Source: Methanothrix sp.
GTDB lineage: Archaea > Halobacteriota > Methanosarcinia > Methanotrichales > Methanotrichaceae
Assembly: GCA_028688535.1 (NCBI GenBank)
Contig: JAQTXY010000182.1
Coordinates: forward strand, 1-5,074
Direction of reading: 5' to 3'
Length of the DNA: 5,074 bases
Part shown: positions 1 through 5,074 of the stretch, one piece after another
Layout of the letters: the number at the start of each line of letters is the position of its first letter
Position numbering within the stretch: position 1 is the first letter of the stretch
Notes under the pieces: generated by a model
The model's database searches: none
Seen by the model: the letters and a program-made list of their open reading frames with translations, nothing else
Told to the model about the DNA's origin: nothing
Translations under genes and position numbers: made by a program

Positions 1-1032
1 GAAGTTAATCGCCATATAGGCCTGTGTACTGGCGATATGACCGGCGGTAATCCAGATTCTCGCCCAGATGATCGTATACACTACAGTCCCTATTATGAGC
101 ACCTTCTTGCGGGACTTCAGGATCTTATCAGAGATGTACCCGGCAGTAGGGCAGCCCAAGATCATGCCTATCCCGATGAAGGTCAGCACCAGCCCGTAGG
201 TGGGCCTGTCCCATCCCATGATGTCATGGAAAAACGGTCCCGCCCACAGTCCTTGATAGACCATCATGCTGCCGTACATGAAGAAGAACCATATAGCCAG
301 GGGCCAGAACTTCATCCCCGCCCCGAAGGTCATCCTGAGTGCCCTCCCCATGGGAATCTTCTCCATAGTCTTGGTATCAGTTATTGGCTCACCTTTCTCC
401 TCGGCTTCGATCTCCTGGATACCGGGAAGGTTCATGTCCGAGGGACGGTCCCGAGTGATCATCCAGGCTAATGCCGCCAGGATGAGCGTGATCATGCCCA
501 GTATGATGAAGACCTGCTGCCAGCCCAGGATGTCGGAGATCAGGGCCAAAGGGCCAGCGGCGCTCAGGGCTCCGATGTTGCCCACCGCTAACAGGATACC
601 GGAAAGAGAAGCAAACTCATTCTTGCGGTACCAGGCAGCTAGGATCTTCATGGTGGGGATGTAAACCATGGCCACGCCTATGCCTATCAACAACCGCCCG
701 GCGATGACCGTCTCGAAGGTAGGTGCGATACCGGTGAGGATTGCGCCGGCTGCGGCAATAAGCGTGAAGAGGCTGACCGTTTTACGTGGTCCCCAGTTGT
801 CGGTCAACAATCCAGACGGTAGCTGCATGACAGTGTAGGCGTAGAAATACACAGAGCTCAAAAGTGCGATGGAGGCGGCAGTGCTTACTTGGAAGGTGGT
901 CTGCATGTCAGCGGACACAACCGCCGAGGACACCCTGTGAAAGTATACAAAGAAGTAAGCGAAGGCCAAGGTGCCGAACACCGCCCATCGGTAGCTCAGG
1001 ACTTTCTTCACTTTACTTTTTTCCAATGTCAT
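1..1032 (-). CDS. MFS permease, N-terminal 344 residues (3' end outside window)
   Basis: This reading frame is open from an ATG at 1030-1032 to the window edge, so the C-terminus lies outside. The protein is a major facilitator superfamily transporter in the cytoplasmic membrane. TM1 (about residues 16-38) contains YFFVYFHRVSSAVVS. The loop 2-3 signature motif A is clear as GLLTDNWGPRK (74-84), and a second motif-A-like loop, GYISDKILKSRK (298-309), marks the second half-bundle. A charged central loop (about 194-228, beginning RDRPSD) separates the halves. GLWAGPFFHDIMGW (261-274) is typical of organic-acid or sugar-phosphate permease-like MFS members. About nine to ten of an expected twelve helices are present. 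The start is supported by GGAAGG (1041-1046 complement), eight bases before ATG. The substrate cannot be read from sequence; an organic anion is a family-level guess. The MFS call is very secure. Confidence 0.93.
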   Translation of the reverse strand, partial: MTLEKSKVKKVLSYRWAVFGTLAFAYFFVYFHRVSSAVVSADMQTTFQVSTAASIALLSSVYFYAYTVMQLPSGLLTDNWGPRKTVSLFTLIAAAGAILTGIAPTFETVIAGRLLIGIGVAMVYIPTMKILAAWYRKNEFASLSGILLAVGNIGALSAAGPLALISDILGWQQVFIILGMITLILAALAWMITRDRPSDMNLPGIQEIEAEEKGEPITDTKTMEKIPMGRALRMTFGAGMKFWPLAIWFFFMYGSMMVYQGLWAGPFFHDIMGWDRPTYGLVLTFIGIGMILGCPTAGYISDKILKSRKKVLIIGTVVYTIIWARIWITAGHIASTQAYMAINF

Positions 1033-1109
1033 GCTTATAACCTTCCTACTATCTGACGAGACGTTTCGCTCTTGGCAGCATATTGATTAGCCGTTATCAG
1101 GTTGAGGCG

Positions 1110-1123
1110 ACGAACATGTTCGT
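1110..1123. promoter_or_regulatory. Perfect 14-bp palindrome, candidate operator of the MFS permease
   Basis: ACGAACATGTTCGT is identical to its own reverse complement and lies 78-91 bp upstream of the permease ATG. An AT-rich TATA-like element on the minus strand (complement of 1133-1140, ATAAATCC) would place transcription initiation near 1110, so the palindrome would overlap the start site, a common place for a repressor to bind. The symmetry is seen directly; operator function and the TATA assignment are inferences. Confidence 0.4.
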
Positions 1124-1147
1124 TAGGTGATCGGATTTATGAATTCA

Positions 1148-1548
1148 ATGCCGGAAATGTTTGACGTTCAGCTTCCAGGCCTCTGTAAATAATTGCTTGG
1201 AGCCACCTACTTTTTCTACCTTACCGTCTCCTTGCTCCCCGAGACCAACAGCCTCCTCATCGCCCCCCGCGGAGCTGCTAACCAAAGCCCAGAGCAGCCA
1301 CCTGAATTGCAGCGCTGCAAGATCTTCTTCATCTGTGGCAACTACTCCCGCATCCTCAGGTAGGCGGTTAGCCAAAGGCTCTGGAGCTTGAGATGGCCAA
1401 GGAGATCATGGCAGAGGTCTTCCACGCCCGGCCCGGTGAGGTGGAAGAGATGATTTGGAGCAGGCAGGAGGAGAGCGGGGCGGAGGGCGCGAAAACGGGC
1501 AATGGCCGAATTGGCACTGCCAATATAGGATCTACTTGGGGCAATTGA
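1148..1548 (+). pseudogene. Decayed small gene of an unrecognised family (copy 1), frameshifted
   Basis: No single frame spans this stretch, but protein-like sequence continues across frames. From ATG 1148 a frame reads 14 codons to TAA (1190-1192). The same frame then gives LLGATYFFYLTVSLLPETN, and later RCKIFFICGNYSRIL, before TAG at 1361-1363. A neighbouring frame supplies RRLAKGSGA (1362-1388). A third supplies EMAKEIMAEVFHARPGEVEE and following residues (1390-1548), ending in TGA. Joined, these read as one plausible protein of about 130 residues with one stop and two frameshifts. The third segment is also an intact 51-codon ORF from ATG 1393, with GGAG six bases before it, so a short live gene is possible. 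Its 1390-1470 part is about 70% identical in DNA to 3282-3362. I do not recognise a function. The joined reading is an inference; the frames and stops are seen. Confidence 0.5.
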
Positions 1549-1592
1549 TATCGAGCCTGTACTTGCACCGGCATGCTAATCTGGAATTGGAA

Positions 1593-3026
1593 CTAAACAG
1601 AATTAAGTCCCCGGAATATGGAGACCAGGGCGCCGATTATGCATAATATCCCCGCCAGCATCATCACTCGACCGATGGTAGCAGAGAGCAGCACTGGACC
1701 GGCCCCTAAAATGGACCCATAATATCCTGCCTGGGCAAGTTGCAGAGATACTAAAATACCGGAAAAAGATACGCCCAATGCCATTCCCAGATTTCTGATC
1801 GTGGCCGTGAAGCTGGAGGCGATGTTTATCTTATCTCGAGGCAAGGATCTCATTGTCTCGGTGTTGTTGGGGCTTTGGAAGAGCGCGCCGCCTATGCCCA
1901 GAAAGACAAAAGCAAGCAGCATCAATCGTGGATCGCTACCTATGCTTGTCGCAAGATAGCCAAGGAGCATCATGGAGATTGCCATGATCATCATTCCCAG
2001 GGCGGCTAAGTATCTGAACTGATGGTTGTCATAGATCCAGCCTATAACCGGCGCACCAATGACCATTATTGCTGGGACTATGAGGTAGATCAAACCCACC
2101 TGTGATGGCGTGTATCCCCTCACCCCCTCAAAATAGAACGGCCCCAAAATGGATACCATCAGATTGGCCACGAAGAAGATTATCATACTGATACAGGGCA
2201 GCACAAACATCTTGTAACGAAAGATGGAGAGGTCCAGCAGTGGAGCTTTATGCCTGGATTCATTTATCAAGAAAACTGCCAGAGAGCAAAGAAAGATCAA
2301 GGCCAAGGCAACATTGGCAGGCTGAAAAGTGAAGCTAACGGAAAGTTGACCCAATATTGCCATCATAGAGACTATGAAGGCAATCAGGGTTACTGCGCCA
2401 ATCCAGTCTACCTCAAAACTGCTGGATCTTTTGTCCTCAATTCTCATGTATCTGGAAGAAAGCAGCAACTGAATGATGCCTATCGGCACGTTTATCAGGA
2501 AAATATACTTCCATCCCAATAGGTCAACTATGAACCCGCCCAATGTGGGTCCCAATATACTGCCGATAGCTACGGTGGCACCGATGTAACCCATGGCCCG
2601 GCCCTGCTCACCACTCGGGAATGACTGGAAGATTATGGCTGAGCTTATAGAAAACATCATGGCAGCTCCTGTGGCCTGGATTATCCTGCAGAGCACAAGG
2701 AGGTTCAAGCTAGTGGACATGCCACAGGCGAAAGAACTGACGGAAAAGAGGGCAATCCCGAGAAAGAAGAGCCTGGCCTTGCCCATGGATTCTGCGACCT
2801 TGCCGAAGATCATGAGCAAGCTGGTGAGTGCGACAAGATAAGAGGTCATGATCATCTGTGACTGGGCGATATTTACATGGAAATAATCTGTAATAGTTGG
2901 AAGGGCGATGCTGACTACGGATCCATCAACCACTGCCATCAAGACGCCGGTAAGAACAAGCAGCAAAACTATGTAACGATTCTTGCTGCCCGCTTCCAGC
3001 TCTAAATCCCTCTCTTCAGCGTTCAT
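1593..3026 (-). CDS. DHA2-family (EmrB/QacA-like) MFS drug exporter
   Basis: This 477-residue membrane protein is complete and of normal length for 14-helix MFS drug:H+ antiporters. After a charged cytoplasmic N-terminus (1-17), TM1 carries the DHA signature with Asp34 (VVDGSVVSIALP, 32-43). Motif A is GKVAESMGKAR (75-85), with Glu79 and Lys83 where Asp and Arg are usual. Motif B is RIIQATGAA (114-122). The antiporter motif C is GATVAIGSILGPTLGG (149-164), followed by GWKYIFLINVPIG (171-183). It probably exports lipophilic or cationic compounds using the proton gradient; no substrate can be named. GAGG (complement of 3037-3040) lies ten bases before the ATG and within the end of the upstream 46-residue ORF, whose stop is two bases from this start, so translational coupling is likely. 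A TATA-like TTTAATAT (complement of 3081-3088) could give an internal promoter. No clear terminator follows the stop. Confidence 0.95.
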   Translation of the reverse strand: MNAEERDLELEAGSKNRYIVLLLVLTGVLMAVVDGSVVSIALPTITDYFHVNIAQSQMIMTSYLVALTSLLMIFGKVAESMGKARLFFLGIALFSVSSFACGMSTSLNLLVLCRIIQATGAAMMFSISSAIIFQSFPSGEQGRAMGYIGATVAIGSILGPTLGGFIVDLLGWKYIFLINVPIGIIQLLLSSRYMRIEDKRSSSFEVDWIGAVTLIAFIVSMMAILGQLSVSFTFQPANVALALIFLCSLAVFLINESRHKAPLLDLSIFRYKMFVLPCISMIIFFVANLMVSILGPFYFEGVRGYTPSQVGLIYLIVPAIMVIGAPVIGWIYDNHQFRYLAALGMMIMAISMMLLGYLATSIGSDPRLMLLAFVFLGIGGALFQSPNNTETMRSLPRDKINIASSFTATIRNLGMALGVSFSGILVSLQLAQAGYYGSILGAGPVLLSATIGRVMMLAGILCIIGALVSIFRGLNSV

Positions 3027-3028
3027 TC

Positions 3029-3169
3029 CTATTGATCCTCATTGATTAACCTGTGGATTTGATTCACCTCTTCCCAATCAATATTAAACATCCGAAGGAC
3101 AAGAATTAATCGAATTTCCTCCCGGCCCTCTCTATCCACCCAGAGACCTTCAATGTATTGGTCGCCCAT
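3029..3169 (-). CDS. 46-residue protein with MerR/CbpM-like helical pattern, coupled to exporter
   Basis: From ATG (complement of 3167-3169) the frame runs 46 codons to TAG, which lies two bases before the exporter ATG. The protein is highly charged and predicted helical: GLWVDREGREEIRLILVLR (8-26) followed by MFNIDWEEVNQIHRLINED. A W-V strand leading into a basic amphipathic helix, then a short turn with Ile-Asp-Trp and a second helix, recalls the C-terminal part of MerR-type DNA-binding domains as found in the chaperone modulator CbpM. The N-terminal helix-turn-helix is absent. This resemblance is from memory and untested. There is no Shine-Dalgarno, but a TATA-like CATAATAC lies 25 bp upstream, which suits a leaderless message. 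The frame is open further upstream (to 3208) without another ATG. It may be a mini-regulator, a coupling leader peptide or the tail of a truncated regulator. Confidence 0.55.
   Translation of the reverse strand: MGDQYIEGLWVDREGREEIRLILVLRMFNIDWEEVNQIHRLINEDQ
3081..3088 (-). promoter_or_regulatory. TATA-like box inside the small ORF, possible second exporter promoter
   Basis: The minus strand reads TTTAATAT here, a better TATA match than the upstream one. Initiation about 25 bp downstream, near 3058, would leave a leader of roughly 30 bases containing the GAGG ribosome site of the exporter. It lies within coding sequence, so it may be chance AT-richness. Confidence 0.3.
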
Positions 3170-3189
3170 GTGTGTATGCCAGTTGAACC

Positions 3190-3197
3190 GTATTATG
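3190..3197 (-). promoter_or_regulatory. TATA-like box for the small ORF and exporter operon
   Basis: Read on the minus strand this is CATAATAC, centred about 25 bp before the ATG of the 46-residue ORF. That spacing would start transcription at or next to the ATG, giving a leaderless mRNA, as is common in archaea. The match to the archaeal TATA consensus is only moderate and no clear BRE was identified. Confidence 0.3.
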
Positions 3198-3218
3198 GCT
3201 AATTGGAATCATCCCCAG

Positions 3219-3389
3219 GAGGTGTTCAAGGCGAAGCCAGTCTAGCCCAGGCCGATGGTGAGCTTATGTCCCTGAAGTCTGGAGACGGCCGAGGATTTAC
3301 GGGCAGTAGCATTCCACACCCGGCTCGACGAGGTAAAAGAGATGATATCGATGCGGCAAAAGTATTTCAGGAAGGTCAAGTCAAACTAA
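3219..3389 (+). pseudogene. Degenerate remnant of the same small-protein family (copy 2)
   Basis: One plus-strand frame gives EVFKAKPV, then TAG (3243-3245), then TGA (3273-3275), then ETAEDLRAVAFHTRLDEVKE, MISMRQKYFRKVKSN and TAA (3387-3389). The segment 3282-3362 aligns without gaps to 1390-1470, with 57 of 81 bases identical by hand count. In the protein, A, FH, R, EV, EMI and RQ are conserved between the copies. The opening EVFKAKP also resembles AEVFHARP of copy 1, perhaps an internal duplication. Two in-frame stops show it is not translated as a whole. It ends eleven bases before the Cache gene. The function of the family is not recognised. Confidence 0.5.
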
Positions 3390-3400
3390 ATTTGATAAAT

Positions 3401-3913
3401 ATGAAAAAATGCAAAGCGCCAATAATAGTGATCTTGCTGCTAATAGCGACGGTTTTCGTCATGCAATCGGCTCTGGCAAATGAAGAACTGCAGGGTTCTG
3501 TAAATGAATCACAAATCACTTCATCCAACAAGACACAGCTCGTTTCATTCGTTGAGTCGGCAATGGCCTATGCCCGAGTGGTCGGCAGAGATAGAGCACT
3601 CGAGGAATTCAGCAATAAAACCGGCTCATTTGTCCGCAAAGACCTCTACATCTACGCTTATGATTTCAATGGAACTTGCCTGGCACATCCATATAAACCC
3701 GATTGGATCGGCAAAAACAAACTGGATGTAACAGATTCCAATGGCGTCCCATCCCTCAGGAATACGCTAAACGTTGCCAAGGAAGGGAAAGGATTTACTT
3801 ACTTCATCTTCCCAAATCCAGCTCACGGAAACAGAGATGAGTTCAAGATGGCTTATGCTATGAGAGTGGATGACAATTGGTTCCTCGGCTCTGGGATCTA
3901 TATCTCGTGTTAG
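3401..3913 (+). CDS. Secreted single-Cache (sCache_2-like) sensor domain protein
   Basis: The 170-residue product begins with a typical Sec signal peptide: MKKCK, a hydrophobic core (7-20), then a signal peptidase I site after QSALA (22-26). The mature protein, about 144 residues, is almost entirely one Cache domain. A long N-terminal helix (44-70) is followed by YIYAYDFNGTCLAHPYKP (83-100), WIGKN (102-106), DVTDSNG (109-115) and GFTYFIFPNP (131-140). It closes with MAYAMRVDDNWFLGSGIY (150-167), the usual sCache_2 order. Such domains bind small ligands outside the cell, normally fused to kinases or chemoreceptors. Here no transmembrane anchor or output domain follows, so it is probably a soluble or loosely attached extracytoplasmic binding protein. 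ATG 3401 is chosen because it alone gives a clean signal peptide; the frame is open back to 3203 but that part overlaps the pseudogene. The ribosome site is weak. The ligand is unknown. Confidence 0.85.
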   Translation: MKKCKAPIIVILLLIATVFVMQSALANEELQGSVNESQITSSNKTQLVSFVESAMAYARVVGRDRALEEFSNKTGSFVRKDLYIYAYDFNGTCLAHPYKPDWIGKNKLDVTDSNGVPSLRNTLNVAKEGKGFTYFIFPNPAHGNRDEFKMAYAMRVDDNWFLGSGIYISC

Positions 3914-4020
3914 TGATATGTAGCTCGTTTCCGTTTTGACAGGCGAGTAAGGGTATAACGCGAATCTGCCTCCTGCATCCGCCTCGCCTTGACTCACACG
4001 TCAGGCTGCGGGTGCGCGGA

Positions 4021-4033
4021 CTGCATTTTGCAG
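4021..4033 (+). terminator. Weak hairpin with T-rich tail, possible terminator
   Basis: A five-base-pair stem, CTGCA/TGCAG, with a TTT loop is followed by a short T run. It lies 107 bases after the Cache stop codon. The stem is short and archaeal termination relies mainly on T runs, so this is only a candidate. Confidence 0.2.
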
Positions 4034-4087
4034 ATTTTGGACACATCGGTAACATTCTATCCAATGCTCAAGCCTCATGCAAAAATA

Positions 4088-4095
4088 TTTAATAT
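4088..4095 (+). promoter_or_regulatory. TATA box of the polyferredoxin gene
   Basis: TTTAATAT is a good archaeal TATA-box match, centred about 27 bp before ATG 4119. Initiation would fall at or just before that ATG. This supports 4119 as the real start over the upstream ATG at 4077, which would lie before the transcription start. Confidence 0.45.
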
Positions 4096-4118
4096 CATAC
4101 GTTATGAGGCGCATCTGT

Positions 4119-4874
4119 ATGGAAAAAATATGCAGGCAAAGGATCAGAAAGACGTTGATTATTCTCTCATTCGTCCTGTTGCCGGCTACTTTTGCGTATA
4201 TATCCTGTCCAATAATAACCCAGGGCGCATCAGAAGGGATTGTCACCGGCGGGTTGATCCTCTTTATCCTCCTCTTTATCAGTTCGCTATTCCTGGGCAG
4301 GCTCTGGTGCGGCTGGCTCTGCCCCGCTGGAGGCTTGCAGGAGATTTACTTTGAGATAAATAATAAACCGGCTATTGCAGGTAGGCTAAACTGGCTTAAG
4401 TATATCATATTCCTTGCAGTTATTTTTATCCCCCTCATCTCTGCAATTCACTCTGCGGGAGGATTTACTGCCATTGACCTTTTTTATTATACAGATCATG
4501 GAATCTCAATTGCAAAACCGGGGGCATACATAATTTTCTTCGCTCAAATCACGTTCTTGACCGCATTTTCCATTCTGGGCGGCAAACGAGGCTTCTGTCA
4601 TTATTTCTGCCCGATTGCAGTGATAATGATCATAGGAAGAAAGATTGGAAATCTAATCCGTTGGCCGGCTCTTCACCTGTCTGCTGATGCAGTTCTCTGC
4701 ACGGACTGCGATAAATGCTCAAAGAGTTGCCCTATGGGGCTTGATGTGAGCAATATGGTCCGGCTGGGGCGTATGGAAAATACTGAGTGCATACTCTGTG
4801 GCGGCTGCGTGGATGTCTGCCCGAAGCAGGCTATCCAATATCAATTGCAGAACGAAAGATTTGTCCTTCATTGA
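4119..4874 (+). CDS. NapH-like membrane polyferredoxin (4Fe-4S protein)
   Basis: The 251-residue protein combines about four to five membrane helices (roughly 11-33, 40-60, 93-113, 135-155, possibly 165-178) with iron-sulfur motifs. After TM2 comes GRLWCGWLCPAGGLQE (Cys64, Cys68), and after TM4 GFCHYFCP (Cys160, Cys164), the paired CxxxCP motifs of the NapH/YccM/RdxA group. The C-terminal region has two classical 4Fe-4S motifs: Cys194, 197, 200, 204 (CTDCDKCSKSCP) and Cys224, 227, 230, 234 (CILCGGCVDVCP). It should pass electrons between membrane and soluble carriers; the partner is unknown and no reductase is adjacent. The NapH-like name reflects architecture, since no Nap genes are present. 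ATG 4119 is preferred: GAGG (4106-4109) lies nine bases upstream and a TATA box fits. An ATG at 4077 would add 14 residues. The 3' end overlaps the convergent gene by 7 bp. Confidence 0.9.
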   Translation: MEKICRQRIRKTLIILSFVLLPATFAYISCPIITQGASEGIVTGGLILFILLFISSLFLGRLWCGWLCPAGGLQEIYFEINNKPAIAGRLNWLKYIIFLAVIFIPLISAIHSAGGFTAIDLFYYTDHGISIAKPGAYIIFFAQITFLTAFSILGGKRGFCHYFCPIAVIMIIGRKIGNLIRWPALHLSADAVLCTDCDKCSKSCPMGLDVSNMVRLGRMENTECILCGGCVDVCPKQAIQYQLQNERFVLH

Positions 4875-5074
4875 TTCGGCTTCGATCCAACCGGCGTTGG
4901 CGCAAGCGTGTCCTCCATAATCTTTCCATAAATATAACGGAATATCAATTTTCCCGTGGCAATCATCGGCGTGGCCAGCAGCGCCCCCATTATGCCAAAT
5001 GCCTCGGTGCCGGCGATGACACCGATCAAGACGATCAGGGGAGGAAGATCGACTGCATTTCCCATGATCTTTGG
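4868..5074 (-). CDS. AI-2E/PerM-family membrane protein, C-terminal 68 residues (5' end outside window)
   Basis: The frame is open from the right edge to a TGA at 4868-4870. It begins PKIMGNAVDLPPLIVLIG, then GTEAFGIMGALLATPMIA and a short basic-acidic tail ending KPNQ. A G-N-x-x-x-L-P-P segment, a hydrophobic helix, then F-G-x-x-G-x-x-L-A-x-P is the normal last part of AI-2E family transporters (PF01594, formerly UPF0118/PerM). These are polytopic proteins of about 350 residues, variously linked to autoinducer-2 export or Na+/H+ antiport. An internal ATG at 5063-5065 (complement) is not the start, since conserved residues precede it. No function beyond the family can be assigned. Confidence 0.85.
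   Translation of the reverse strand, partial: PKIMGNAVDLPPLIVLIGVIAGTEAFGIMGALLATPMIATGKLIFRYIYGKIMEDTLAPTPVGSKPNQ

Larger units (their letters stand above)
3914..4118. other. Intergenic gap between Cache and polyferredoxin genes
   Basis: I see no convincing gene in these 205 bases. An inverted repeat AGGCGAG (3941-3947) with CTCGCCT (3983-3989) could form a long-loop stem. A small hairpin CTGCA-TTT-TGCAG (4021-4033) is followed by ATTTTGG and might help end the Cache transcript. The only positioned signal is the TATA-like box near 4088. The two genes therefore look separately transcribed. Confidence 0.4.

Noticed and set aside
1110..1123. LexA/SOS box
   Set aside because: The GAAC and GTTC arms are separated by two bases, not four, and archaea lack LexA.
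1145..1391. Two opposed 76-codon ORFs, 1145-1375 minus and 1161-1391 plus
   Set aside because: Both look like shadows of GC-biased pseudogene sequence. The plus one is Ser/Pro/Ala-rich without a recognisable fold, although its end (RRLAKGSGA) seems to belong to the decayed gene.
1455..1646. Plus-strand 63-codon ORF
   Set aside because: It overlaps the exporter 3' end and the conserved pseudogene frame, and has no ribosome site. Its middle (LGQLISSLYLHRHANLELE) is mildly protein-like and could be a further decayed tail, but this is too weak to call.
1390..3362. Composite transposon or insertion sequence formed by the flanking copies
   Set aside because: No transposase, terminal inverted repeats or target-site duplication is visible, and the copies are diverged coding remnants.
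3203..3400. N-terminal 66-residue extension of the Cache protein from ATG 3203
   Set aside because: It would bury the clean signal peptide inside the protein, has low-complexity non-protein-like composition, and overlaps the copy 2 remnant read in another frame.
3989..4354. Plus-strand 121-codon ORF with a CGCADC cysteine cluster near its start
   Set aside because: It begins at TTG without a ribosome site, and most of it overlaps the well-supported polyferredoxin gene in another frame.

Overview
The window looks like chromosomal DNA from a euryarchaeal methanogen, most probably Methanothrix (Methanosaeta)-like. This is an inference from gene content and signals. The clues are archaeal TATA-like boxes about 25 bp before several starts, a secreted single-Cache protein and a compact NapH-like polyferredoxin of the kind common in methanogens, and balanced base composition. 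No rRNA, tRNA, CRISPR array, transposase or integrase was seen.

Layout. Positions 1-1032 (minus) hold the first 344 residues of an MFS permease that runs off the left edge. Its upstream region carries a perfect 14-bp palindrome (1110-1123) near the predicted transcription start, a candidate operator. Positions 1148-1548 (plus) hold a decayed small gene readable only across shifting frames. Positions 1593-3026 (minus) encode a complete DHA2-type (EmrB/QacA-like) drug exporter. Directly upstream, with a 2-bp gap, is a 46-residue ORF (3029-3169, minus) whose helical pattern recalls the end of a MerR/CbpM-type regulator, so the two probably form an operon. Positions 3219-3389 (plus) hold a second decayed copy of the same small family seen at 1148-1548, so two degenerate direct repeats flank the exporter unit.

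The right side reads forward. Positions 3401-3913 encode a signal-peptide-bearing Cache sensor domain protein. Positions 4119-4874 encode a membrane polyferredoxin with two CxxxCP motifs and two 4Fe-4S motifs. The last gene, 4868-5074 (minus), is the C-terminus of an AI-2E/PerM-family membrane protein. It converges on the polyferredoxin gene and overlaps it by 7 bp.

Functionally this is a mixed accessory neighbourhood: two unrelated transporters, a possible small regulator, an extracytoplasmic ligand-binding domain and a redox membrane protein. Only the small ORF and the exporter look clearly coupled. The points most worth following are the repeated degenerate small-protein family flanking the exporter and the coupled 46-residue ORF.
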